Shown piece after piece: positions 23,700 to 31,009 of a stretch of DNA of 64,000 nt. The position numbers and the translations under genes are program-made. The notes beneath the pieces are model-generated. The model saw nothing but the letters and a program-made list of their open reading frames with translations, was not told the origin of the DNA and did no database searches. Source of the stretch: Bradyrhizobium manausense (lineage in GTDB: Bacteria; Pseudomonadota; Alphaproteobacteria; Rhizobiales; Xanthobacteraceae); assembly GCF_018129685.1 (NCBI RefSeq), contig NZ_JAFCLG010000001.1, positions 620,001 to 684,000 on the forward strand. The letters are read 5' to 3'. The first letter of the stretch is position 1. The number at the start of each line of letters is the position of its first letter.

Positions 23700-23858
23700 C
23701 GCATCCACCTTGGCAAGGTTGAGAACGCTTCGTGTCCAACACTTGTCCAATATCTGTGGCTGGACGTCAATGGACTGGCATGGTCTTATGTAGCAGTATC
23801 TGTTGATTAAATTCGGCTATTTGAACGGAGATGGACGCCCATGGACCTGTTCTCATCT

Positions 23859-23903
23859 CTTTCACGGTGGAGAGAGCGGTTCGATTCCGCTAGGGAGCGC
23901 CAT
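23859..23903 (+). repeat. attR: second copy of the 45-bp tRNA-Glu 3' segment
   Basis: Identical to 7073-7117. The 5' half of the tRNA is absent here, so this is not a functional tRNA gene. It marks the right boundary of the integrated element. Confidence 0.95.
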
Positions 23904-23919
23904 CCAATCCGGCTCCCCC

Positions 23920-25557
23920 TCACCGCTCCCTCTCGAAGCTGCCCTGCACCTTCGCGCAGGCGAGCCCGACCGTGTAGATCTGGATCGCCTCGATCACGCA
24001 ATGGTCCGGCTCGAGCGCCAGCAGGCCGATCGCATTTTCGTCGTCCAGCGGGACCGCTGAACGGACGATGATGCAGGGGTAATCGGCGGCGAGCTTCGCA
24101 TAGCTGTACGGGCGGAAATTGTTCTTCAGGACGTGCGTGTAGGTGTTGTGGTCCAGCAGCGGGACCGTGAAGGTCTTGCCATAGGCGACCGAGAACCTCT
24201 CCCGCATCGCCCGATCCCCCCAGAGCTGCAACGTCATGTCCCAGCCGTGGTTCATGTCGTTCTCCGGCGCGCGCACGAACATGCCCGAGACGTTGGCGCA
24301 AGTGGGTCCCGCCGCGACCACGGCCTTCGAGAGCCTCGCCCCGATCGCATTCGCCGCCGCCGATTGGCGCGCAACGGCAGCGGCGTCGATCAATGTCGTC
24401 GCGCCCATGGCAACGCACAGGCCGCCCGCAACGAGGCTCAGCGCAGCCGATGGGATGCCCGGGAGCAGACGGCGGACCTGCACCACGACCAGCACCAGGA
24501 CCCCACCCGTCAGGGCCCACGATGCCATCATGTAATGCAGCGCGAAATGCTTCGAGGTCGCGACGAGCTGCGCGGCGAAGATCAGCGACGCAGCGCCCAG
24601 CGTCAGGCTGACGGGATCGCGCCAGCTCCTGGTCCTGACGCACCAGGCCAGCGCCGTGCCCGCAGCAGCCAGATAGACGCCGGGCGCGAGCGGCACGGCC
24701 GCGATGACCTCGCGCATATGGGACCAGAACGTCGCGAAGTCGATGAAGCCGGACTCGCCTTCGCCGTACTGTCCCTTATGGGTCGCGATTTGCACGAGCC
24801 AGCCGAACCCGCGCGTGATCGTTCCCGGATTGAAGATCAGGCTGAAGGCAACGAAGCCGAGCGCCCCCGTGATCAAGGCCGCGAGGAACGCCCGCCTGTT
24901 TCTGAGCAGGCACACGGCGAACAGCGCCTGCGGCAGATAGAGATATTTGGTCGCGAACCCCAGCGCGAAGATCACTCCGGATATGACGCCGAGGCGGGTC
25001 GCCGGCGGCTCCTCGTCGAGCGCAGCCTTGATCACGATCGCCATGCCGAACAGCGCAATGGCGACCAGGAGGCTTTCCGGCGCGAGCACCGTCTGAAAGT
25101 GAAACGCGTCGGGATGCACGAACGCACCGGCCTGAAACAGCATCGCAGCAATCGCGCTATGCGTCGTCCGGCCGACGATGAGCCCGCCCGCCAGCAGCGC
25201 GCCGGCGAGAGCCAGCGCCTCGCCCGTCCGCGCTGCATAGGTGATCGCATCGTAATGCTCGAGTCCGAATGCGACGATGTCCCCGGACCGGGTCAGCAAG
25301 GCCCAGCCCCTGACGATCGCTTCGACCAGAAGTGTGGTCGTCGTTCCCGGATGATCGAACTTCAGCGAGCCATATCCGGCGGCGGCCACAAGCCCGTTCA
25401 TCGTGTAGGCCGATTCAGGGTCGACCTGGACGCCCCAGACCGCCTGCCACGCCGAATACAGCAACGTCGCCGCCAGATAGAGCGAGGGCACGACGAGGAT
25501 CAGCAGCGTTCTGATCCTCCCGCTCATGCGCGCGTCGGGAAAGCAATCGATTGACAT
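23920..25557 (-). CDS. Polytopic membrane glycosyltransferase (GT39/ArnT-like)
   Basis: 545 residues. About eleven hydrophobic segments are spread over residues 15-420. A large first periplasmic loop (VDPESAYTMNGL, YGSLKFDHPGTTTTLL) carries acidic residues, as in dolichyl-phosphate-mannose- or ArnT-type GT-C enzymes. A soluble C-terminal domain (about 430-545, NDMNHGWDMTLQLWG, RPYSYAKLAADYPC) follows. It starts 10 bases after the GT2 fusion gene, so the two work together. A natural model is that the GT2 makes a polyprenyl-phosphate sugar and this enzyme transfers it at the periplasmic face. The substrate is unknown. Confidence 0.65.
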   Translation of the reverse strand: MSIDCFPDARMSGRIRTLLILVVPSLYLAATLLYSAWQAVWGVQVDPESAYTMNGLVAAAGYGSLKFDHPGTTTTLLVEAIVRGWALLTRSGDIVAFGLEHYDAITYAARTGEALALAGALLAGGLIVGRTTHSAIAAMLFQAGAFVHPDAFHFQTVLAPESLLVAIALFGMAIVIKAALDEEPPATRLGVISGVIFALGFATKYLYLPQALFAVCLLRNRRAFLAALITGALGFVAFSLIFNPGTITRGFGWLVQIATHKGQYGEGESGFIDFATFWSHMREVIAAVPLAPGVYLAAAGTALAWCVRTRSWRDPVSLTLGAASLIFAAQLVATSKHFALHYMMASWALTGGVLVLVVVQVRRLLPGIPSAALSLVAGGLCVAMGATTLIDAAAVARQSAAANAIGARLSKAVVAAGPTCANVSGMFVRAPENDMNHGWDMTLQLWGDRAMRERFSVAYGKTFTVPLLDHNTYTHVLKNNFRPYSYAKLAADYPCIIVRSAVPLDDENAIGLLALEPDHCVIEAIQIYTVGLACAKVQGSFERER

Positions 25558-25567
25558 TGTCCGCGGC

Positions 25568-27019
25568 CTAGATCGCCTTGATCTTGAGGAAGGCGAAAGC
25601 CACCATCTTCAGCAGCATCCAGCCGTGGCGAAACCTCGAGATCTGCGTCTCGCCATAGGTCCGTGCAGCGTAGCGGATCGGAAGATCGACGGATTTCAGG
25701 TTGAGCTTGGAGGCGCCGAAAATCAGGTCGAAATCGCCGAACGGATCGAAATCACCGAAATAGGCCTTGCCGGCCTTCAGGCGCTGATAGTCGCTGCGGC
25801 GCAGAACCTTGGTGCCGCACAGCGTGTCCGTGTAGCGCTGATTGAGCAGCCAGGAAAACAGATAGGAAAAGATCTTGTTGGCGATCAGGTTGAGAAAGCG
25901 CATCGCACCTTCATCCATGGGATAGACCAGGCGCGAACCATTGATGAACTCGCCCTTGCCGGACTGCAGCGCCTCGGCAAATTTTGGAATCTGCTCCGGC
26001 GGCATGGTCAGGTCGGCGTCCAGAATGATCAGCACATCGCCGCGCGCGGCGTCGAACGCGGTGAAGACGGCATCGGCCTTGCCCTTGCCGGGCTGGCGCA
26101 TCACCTTGATGTCCTTGTCGGGATGCGCCTGCTTGACCCGCTCCATCTCCTCGAAGGTGCCGTCCTGACTATGGCCCTCGATGAAGATGATCTCGATGTC
26201 GCTGCAGAATTCGGGAATCCGCAGCACGGCCGGCTCGATATTCCCCCGCTCGTTGCGTGCCGGAACGACCACCGTGGCCGATGCGAACTCTTCCCTCGCC
26301 TTGCGGCTGGAACGCGCAACCAGATAGTGCCGCAGCGCCAGCTGGCGAATCCCCGGCAGCACGCTGACGAAACGATTGAGAAAACGTCCGAGCCCGAACA
26401 CCCGCGCCGGCGCGAGCACGCGCTGCTCTGATTTCACCGGATCGAAATCCGCAAGCTCGGCAAGGCTGCGCAAGTCCGACGGCGACAGCACGTTCTGATC
26501 CGGCTGCGGCATTCGCAGGCCGGCGAGCTCGGCGAATTTCAGCACCGGGTACCAGAGATGCGAGAAATAGCCGATGACCAGCCGCGTATCCCGCGTGCAG
26601 AGCGGATGCAGCTGGGCGATGAATTTCTGGCAATCCTCGAGCGAGCCGATCGTATCGAGGACGAGGATGTAGTCGAACGGGCCTTGCAGCGCATCGATCG
26701 TCGCGGGCTCCTCGGCATCGCCTTCGACGAAGCTGAGATCGGGGTGACGCTGTCTGGCAATCGCGATTTGCTTGCTGCAGAAATCCACACCGACGCCGTA
26801 TGACGGCGAAAGGCTCGCGAGCGTATCGCCAACGCCGCACCCGATGTCGAGGACGCGACTTCCGGGCGGGATCAGAAAGCGGAGATAGCGCTCATCCTCG
26901 TCGTGGAAAAAGCTGTTCTTCGCGCGCCATGCGACGCGATCCGTGGCGATGCGTTCGGCGTGATCGAGAATGCCTGCTTTTCGTGGGGACAGGCCGCCAG
27001 CCTTGGCGGTCAGATCCAT
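25568..27019 (-). CDS. Fusion: SAM methyltransferase plus family 2 glycosyltransferase
   Basis: 483 residues with two full domains. Residues ~15-200 form a class I methyltransferase (RVLDIGCGVGDTLASL at 55-70, VEGDAEEP near 98-105). Residues ~245-483 form a GT2 of the dolichol-phosphate-mannose-synthase type: ATVVVPARNERGN at 248-260, EGHSQDGTFEEM, LDADLTMP with the metal-binding DAD at 334-336, and GSRLVYPMDEGAMRF. The C-terminal hydrophobic helix-loop (FLNLIANKIFSYLFSWLL) could contact the membrane. It precedes the GT39-like enzyme by 10 bases. It likely makes a lipid-linked sugar, with the methyltransferase acting on the same product. Both active sites look intact. Confidence 0.75.
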   Translation of the reverse strand: MDLTAKAGGLSPRKAGILDHAERIATDRVAWRAKNSFFHDEDERYLRFLIPPGSRVLDIGCGVGDTLASLSPSYGVGVDFCSKQIAIARQRHPDLSFVEGDAEEPATIDALQGPFDYILVLDTIGSLEDCQKFIAQLHPLCTRDTRLVIGYFSHLWYPVLKFAELAGLRMPQPDQNVLSPSDLRSLAELADFDPVKSEQRVLAPARVFGLGRFLNRFVSVLPGIRQLALRHYLVARSSRKAREEFASATVVVPARNERGNIEPAVLRIPEFCSDIEIIFIEGHSQDGTFEEMERVKQAHPDKDIKVMRQPGKGKADAVFTAFDAARGDVLIILDADLTMPPEQIPKFAEALQSGKGEFINGSRLVYPMDEGAMRFLNLIANKIFSYLFSWLLNQRYTDTLCGTKVLRRSDYQRLKAGKAYFGDFDPFGDFDLIFGASKLNLKSVDLPIRYAARTYGETQISRFRHGWMLLKMVAFAFLKIKAI

Positions 27020-27176
27020 GGCAAGGCGCAGGCCTCGCCGCGCCTGCTCGAACGAGAATTGACAGAGATATCAAACGCGACGACGTAACGCGCCGCGGCC
27101 GCGAATACATACATTAATTGGGTCCCCCAGACCTGTCGGCACTCAAGCCCAACTGGCGAACGAGATCAACCGAAAC

Positions 27177-27950
27177 GTGGTTGGCGGACCTTACGGGAGG
27201 ATGACGGATAGGCCTTGGATCGGGCGCATGAACCTACCCGGCCCTTACCTCCGACCAATGATCGAAGGAAATCCGGTTCGGCCTATGGAGCAGCGCAAAT
27301 CCACCTCGGACAGCCAGTCTGGCGCGCCTCTGGCGTGGATGCATCGTGCGCCCGAACACGCACCGGAGCGACGCGCCAAGATGCTGGAGCACATGGCGCG
27401 CGCCAGATCGGCCCCGCAGGCCAAGGCAACACAGGCTCAGGCCGCGACGGGGCCGGGACTATCGCGCGCAGGCGGCTGGGACATTCTCCGCGACGCCTAC
27501 GGCTACGGCGTCCTGTTCGGCATCATCGCGCTCATCTTCCAGTCGTCGGTACCCCTTTTTGCCGGGGCGTTCATCTTCCTGACCGATGGCGAACGCATCG
27601 AGAGCGCGCTCGCTACGATCGGAATCCGGCTCGAGCCCGATGCGATCGGGCCCCAGATCGTCAAAGGTTTCGTCTCCCTGTTCGGATGGTTCGCATTGCT
27701 CGTGTCGTTGCGCGGCTCCGTCCCCATCTGGCTCGCGGCATGGATGCCGCCTGCCGAGCCATCCTGGTCATTCATCGCAGCGGTTGCGCTGGCCTTTGCC
27801 ACCGTCGAAACCATCGCAACGTTCGCGATGCGAGCCGCGTTGCCGTGGTTCGGATGGGAGATCAGGTCGGACGGCCTGACCTGGAAGATGGTCAAGCTGG
27901 CGTTGGCGATTGGCATCCTGGCTCTGCTGTTGCTCCATGGCCCATTCTGA
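27177..27950 (+). CDS. Four-TM hypothetical membrane protein
   Basis: Up to 257 residues from a GTG at 27177; later ATGs at 27201, 27258 and 27285 are all possible. The N-terminal ~95 residues are Pro/Arg/Gln-rich and disordered. Four hydrophobic segments follow: around VLFGIIALIFQSSVPLFAGA, GFVSLFGWFALLVSLRG, SFIAAVALAFATVETIATFA and VKLALAIGILALLLL. No catalytic motif is visible. I do not recognise the family. It is transcribed away from the GT2 fusion gene. Confidence 0.55.
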   Translation: MVGGPYGRMTDRPWIGRMNLPGPYLRPMIEGNPVRPMEQRKSTSDSQSGAPLAWMHRAPEHAPERRAKMLEHMARARSAPQAKATQAQAATGPGLSRAGGWDILRDAYGYGVLFGIIALIFQSSVPLFAGAFIFLTDGERIESALATIGIRLEPDAIGPQIVKGFVSLFGWFALLVSLRGSVPIWLAAWMPPAEPSWSFIAAVALAFATVETIATFAMRAALPWFGWEIRSDGLTWKMVKLALAIGILALLLLHGPF

Positions 27951-28207
27951 CGGCTGGAGAACGGCGTCAGGTCTCCGTAGGCCGCGCCACCGTCGCGTTC
28001 TGCGGCCTTCCGTCGGGTTGGGGATTTCTACAGGCACCACGGCACCTGCTCGCGGACTTTCAGGAAGGACTGCCGGCAGGCGACGGCCGTGTTGTGGTCG
28101 TCTTGCTTCCGCATCGCTGCCCCAAGGCGGCCCCATTGCGGGATCAGCTTTTGACGGTCTGCGCCTCGCGCGGACGGCATTTGCGGACTTGCGATCGGGG
28201 GGACCGA

Positions 28208-28465
28208 ATGGCAGTCGAGAAGATTACGCTTGATAAAGTCACCTGGGACAGGGTTGGCCGGGTTACCGAGCCGGGACGCTACATGTACACGTTCGGCTGG
28301 CTGACGATCACGGCCGGCGATCTGGATATCTGGAAGCAATATCCGCAGGCCGCGTTCACGCTCCTCACCCACCATTCCGAGCCGGACGAGAGCCCGGGCG
28401 AGGAATTTCATCTCGGATCCTTCGACGTCACGCCCGACGCACCGCCGCCGTTCACAACCCATTGA
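28208..28465 (+). CDS. Hypothetical protein, 85 aa
   Basis: MAVEKITLDKVTWDRVGRVTE at the ATG at 28208 follows a GGGGGGA site. The body is GRYMYTFGWLTITAGDLDIW and KQYPQAAFTLLTHHSE, then an acidic Pro-rich end. Small, soluble, mixed alpha/beta. It resembles a short conserved protein of Bradyrhizobium genomes (from memory). Function unknown. Confidence 0.6.
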   Translation: MAVEKITLDKVTWDRVGRVTEPGRYMYTFGWLTITAGDLDIWKQYPQAAFTLLTHHSEPDESPGEEFHLGSFDVTPDAPPPFTTH

Positions 28466-28605
28466 GCCCTGGAAACCCGGCCCCGGGCGAACCCGCCGAG
28501 ATCGCGATTCCGGCGCGCACAAGCAACGTTTTCGCGTAGGGCGCGGCTGCCCGTTACGCAGGCCACCTCTGGAACGCATGGCATGCGCGTTGCTTGATCA
28601 ACGCC

Positions 28606-28761
28606 ATGATGTACATCCCTCCCGCCGACCAGGCCTTCCTGCTGCTGCTGATCGTCTGCTGCCTTGGCACGTGCCTCATTCGCGCCCTCTGGGAGCTGGA
28701 GCAGATGCGAGCCCGCCGGACCGCCTCGCGCCCCCGCGGAAGTACGATGAAGCGTGATTAG
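28606..28761 (+). CDS. Possible 51-residue membrane peptide
   Basis: ATG ATG at 28606-28611 opens MMYIPPADQAFLLLLIVCCL, one hydrophobic helix with three cysteines in or near it, followed by a basic tail (MRARRTASRPRGSTMKRD). This is the classic layout of a single-pass peptide with a cytoplasmic basic tail. There is no clear ribosome site, so this is a low-confidence call. Confidence 0.35.
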   Translation: MMYIPPADQAFLLLLIVCCLGTCLIRALWELEQMRARRTASRPRGSTMKRD

Positions 28762-29085
28762 GTCGCTCCTGCTGCCTCGACAGCGTCTGGATGAAGGCAA
28801 TCCCGGCGCTGGAGTCGCTGTTCGCACCCATGCCCCGTCAATCGAAGAAACCTGCCTACTGCCTTGATCTGACGCATCAATCGCGATCCGGCGACCTTGC
28901 GCAAATGTTGCCGTTGATGACGAAGTGGCTCTGTCATGCAGTTGATTGTCCTCGTATTCTACTCTGACCGGTCTTGATGAACGCCAGCTGTCCGGCTCGT
29001 TAAGCAACGGGACAGCGAGCGCATGACAGATGGTCGCATCGGGACACGTAGATAAGCGGACCAACGGAACGTATTTTCGGCGCCA
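28762..29085. other. Intergenic stretch, nothing recognised
   Basis: About 320 bases before the PrsW-family gene. It is somewhat lower in GC towards 28920-29080, consistent with a promoter region. No repeat, hairpin-terminator or gene-like frame was found. Confidence 0.35.
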
Positions 29086-30126
29086 ATGTATCTGATCGAA
29101 GCGTTGCCCACCGTCATCGGAACAGCCGCCATTGCCCCGGCGCTGCTGATGTTGTGGCTCGTCATTGCCGCCGAGGAACGCCCCGGACCACCCGCCCAGG
29201 TCTGGACCGCCTTCCTGCTCGGTGCCGCCAGCATTTCGCTGCTGGGTCTCGCCCGGGCCCCTTTCGTCAAGATGGCCGCAGCGCCCGACAACCCCTGGGC
29301 GGCGCTGGCCATGCACTCGGTCTTCGGGGTCGCGCTGCCGGAGGAGGCGGTCAAGGTGATCGCCATCGTGCTGGTCTCCTCGACCAAGCGGCGGACCTTC
29401 GCCAATCCGATGGACACGGTGGTTTATGGCGCCGCCGTCGGCCTCGGCTTCGCGGCGTATGAGAACCTCGCTTACCTCGTGCAGCATGCCGAGATGTGGC
29501 GGTCGCTGGCGGCCCTGCGCAGCGTGCTGACCGTACCCTTCCACGGCGCGCTTGGCATCATCGCCGGCGCCTACCTGACGATCGCGCGCGCCGGCACGGC
29601 GCTGGGCGCGAACCGCCATCACCGCGATTGGGCCCGCCTCTCCAGCCGCCTGCTGATCTTCGCCGGCCCGCTGGCGCTGCATTCGGCCTTCGACTTTCCG
29701 CTGCTCACGCTCCAGCGCATGCCGGATCTCGATCCCAACTTGCGGATATGGCTGGGCGGCGCGAGCCTCCTGATCGGCTTCAGCTCGATCGCCTTTGCCG
29801 TCCGCCTGGTGCGACGCGTTGCGCGTCACCACGCGCCCCGCACCGACGTCGCACGGGAGCGGCTCAGCCAGCTGCGACGGATGTGGGCACTGTGGCTTGC
29901 CGGCGGCGGGGTCGGCTTTCTCGGCCTCGCCTTCGTGCTGACCTCGATCCATCACTGGCTCATCAATCCCGAGCGCAATCTGACGCTGGCGCTGATCCCG
30001 ATCGGCCTGACCTCGATCCTGCTTGGCCTTGCGCTTTTGGTCGTTACGACCGCGATCTATGTTCTTGGCCGCAACCGCATCCGCACGTCTGGCGACGGAT
30101 TTTCGTCAGCGCACGGCGGCGGTTGA
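29086..30126 (+). CDS. PrsW-family intramembrane protease-like protein
   Basis: 346 residues, about nine membrane helices. The PrsW signature is present: PEEAVK (Glu86, Glu87, Lys90), GFAAYENLAY (Glu126), FHGALG (His153) and LHSAFDF (near 200). These conserved Glu/His residues in membrane helices are thought to bind a metal or form the active site of the CAAX-protease-like superfamily. In other bacteria PrsW cleaves an anti-sigma factor. No sigma/anti-sigma pair is in the window, so the target is unknown. HdeD-like membrane protein follows 71 bases later. Confidence 0.8.
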   Translation: MYLIEALPTVIGTAAIAPALLMLWLVIAAEERPGPPAQVWTAFLLGAASISLLGLARAPFVKMAAAPDNPWAALAMHSVFGVALPEEAVKVIAIVLVSSTKRRTFANPMDTVVYGAAVGLGFAAYENLAYLVQHAEMWRSLAALRSVLTVPFHGALGIIAGAYLTIARAGTALGANRHHRDWARLSSRLLIFAGPLALHSAFDFPLLTLQRMPDLDPNLRIWLGGASLLIGFSSIAFAVRLVRRVARHHAPRTDVARERLSQLRRMWALWLAGGGVGFLGLAFVLTSIHHWLINPERNLTLALIPIGLTSILLGLALLVVTTAIYVLGRNRIRTSGDGFSSAHGGG

Positions 30127-30197
30127 CCCGCGGGATGGCGCGTGCAGTGCGCGTGTACTAAGTTGGTTGCATCTGCTCCCGAGACGTAGAGGCCCGC

Positions 30198-30776
30198 ATG
30201 ACATCGCCCGAGGATTTTTCACGGCTGCAAACCAAGCTGAGCCAGGCGGTGAAGGCGCATTGGAAGGCGTTTCTGTTCGAAGGCATCCTGCTTGCCGTGC
30301 TCGGCATGGCCGCGCTGATCCTGCCGCCGCTCGCAAGCCTCGCAATCACGATCGTTCTCGGCTGGATGTTCTTGATCAGCGGCATCGGTGGTCTGATCGC
30401 GACCTATTGGGCACGTGCCACGCCGGGCTTCTGGTGGTCACTGATCTCCGCGGCCCTCGCCGTGCTCGCAGGCATGCTGCTGTTGGCACGCCCGATGCAG
30501 GCCGTGCTGACGCTGACGATCGTGCTCGGCGCCTATTTCCTTGCCGAGGGCGTCACCACCATCATGTACGCGCTGGAGCACCGTCGTGAGCTGAGTGGCC
30601 GATGGTCGTGGCTCCTGGTCTCGGGCCTCGTCGACATCGCGATTGCGTTCATGGTGATCACGGGACTGCCGAGTTCGGCGGAATGGGCCATCGGCGTGCT
30701 CGTCGGTATCAACCTTTTGTTCGGCGGTGCGACCCTGATCGGCATGGCCCTGGCGGCACGCAAAAGCAACACCTGA
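30198..30776 (+). CDS. HdeD family membrane protein (DUF308)
   Basis: 192 residues with six hydrophobic helices arranged as three repeated pairs: the motif ILLAVLGMAALILPPLASLA recurs loosely as LAVLAGMLLLARPMQAVL and VDIAIAFMVITGLPS. This three-fold pattern is the DUF308/HdeD layout. E. coli HdeD supports acid resistance at high density; the role here is inferred from family only. It probably shares a transcript with the PrsW-like gene. Confidence 0.85.
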   Translation: MTSPEDFSRLQTKLSQAVKAHWKAFLFEGILLAVLGMAALILPPLASLAITIVLGWMFLISGIGGLIATYWARATPGFWWSLISAALAVLAGMLLLARPMQAVLTLTIVLGAYFLAEGVTTIMYALEHRRELSGRWSWLLVSGLVDIAIAFMVITGLPSSAEWAIGVLVGINLLFGGATLIGMALAARKSNT

Positions 30777-30808
30777 GGGGCTCGTTGCGTGCCGAGCCGG
30801 TTTGGGGG

Positions 30809-30837
30809 GTGACAACCCGCCAAAGGCACGCTATATG
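30809..30837 (+). promoter_or_regulatory. Candidate promoter of the DAHP synthase leader
   Basis: GTGACA (30809-30814, 5/6 match to a sigma70 -35) and TATATG (30832-30837, 4/6 match to a -10) are 17 bases apart. A start about seven bases further falls at the leader-peptide ATG (30845), which would make the leader mRNA leaderless. Inferred by eye. Confidence 0.5.
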
Positions 30838-30844
30838 GCCTCCC

Positions 30845-30925
30845 ATGATCACCGTCGCCACCAGCTATTTTTGGTACTTTAGCTACGACAGCTTGCTGGC
30901 GGCAGGGGGATCGCGCTCAATCTGA
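30845..30925 (+). CDS. Aromatic-rich leader peptide of the DAHP synthase attenuator
   Basis: 26 codons, MITVATSYFWYFSYDSLLAA GGSRSI then TGA. Six of seven consecutive codons are Tyr, Phe, Trp, Tyr, Phe, then Ser, Tyr (residues 8-14), exactly the amino acids whose synthesis DAHP synthase controls. It lies between a promoter-like sequence and a terminator that precedes the aroG-type gene. Ribosome stalling at these codons when aromatic aminoacyl-tRNAs are scarce would choose the antiterminator. There is no ribosome site, in keeping with translation from a leaderless 5' end. Confidence 0.8.
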   Translation: MITVATSYFWYFSYDSLLAAGGSRSI

Positions 30926-30972
30926 ATATTGAAGCAAACGTCCGAACAGCCGCCAAACCTGGCGGCTTTTTT
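30857..30972 (+). promoter_or_regulatory. Transcription attenuator of the DAHP synthase gene
   Basis: Four segments can pair in the classical way. Segment 1 GCCACCAGC (30857-30865) pairs with segment 2 GCTGGCGGC (30895-30903), 8 of 9. Segment 2 TGGCGGC (30897-30903) pairs with segment 3 GCCGCCA (30949-30955), 7 of 7. Segment 3 AGCCGCC (30948-30954) pairs with segment 4 GGCGGCT (30961-30967), followed by a T-run. The aromatic codons lie between segments 1 and 2, where a stalled ribosome masks segment 1 and frees segment 2. Confidence 0.8.
30948..30972 (+). terminator. Attenuator terminator
   Basis: AGCCGCC and GGCGGCT form a perfect 7-bp stem with an AAACCT loop, then TTTTT. It stands 38 bases before the GTG start of the DAHP synthase. 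Confidence 0.85.
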
Positions 30973-31009
30973 ATTGGCCGGCAGGTTCTGAAACCAACAG
31001 GAGCCCGCC

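Larger units (their letters stand above)
7118..23903. mobile_element. Integrated element at tRNA-Glu (decayed prophage or satellite-like)
   Basis: The segment is bounded by the 45-bp att repeats and has an integrase reading inward from the right end. Most genes are on the minus strand with 4-base or short overlaps, in the order integrase, unknown, excisionase-like, PC4-like, unknown, RepA-like ATPase, then phage-type scaffold-like, HTH and tail-fibre-like genes. A group of small plus-strand genes lies at 11.2-13.4 kb. No terminase large subunit, portal, major capsid or tape-measure gene is visible, so it cannot make a particle alone. The left 1.5 kb carries likely cargo. Confidence 0.85.

Noticed and set aside
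23859..23903. Second tRNA-Glu gene
   Set aside because: Only the 3' half is present; the bases upstream cannot form the acceptor or D-arm.
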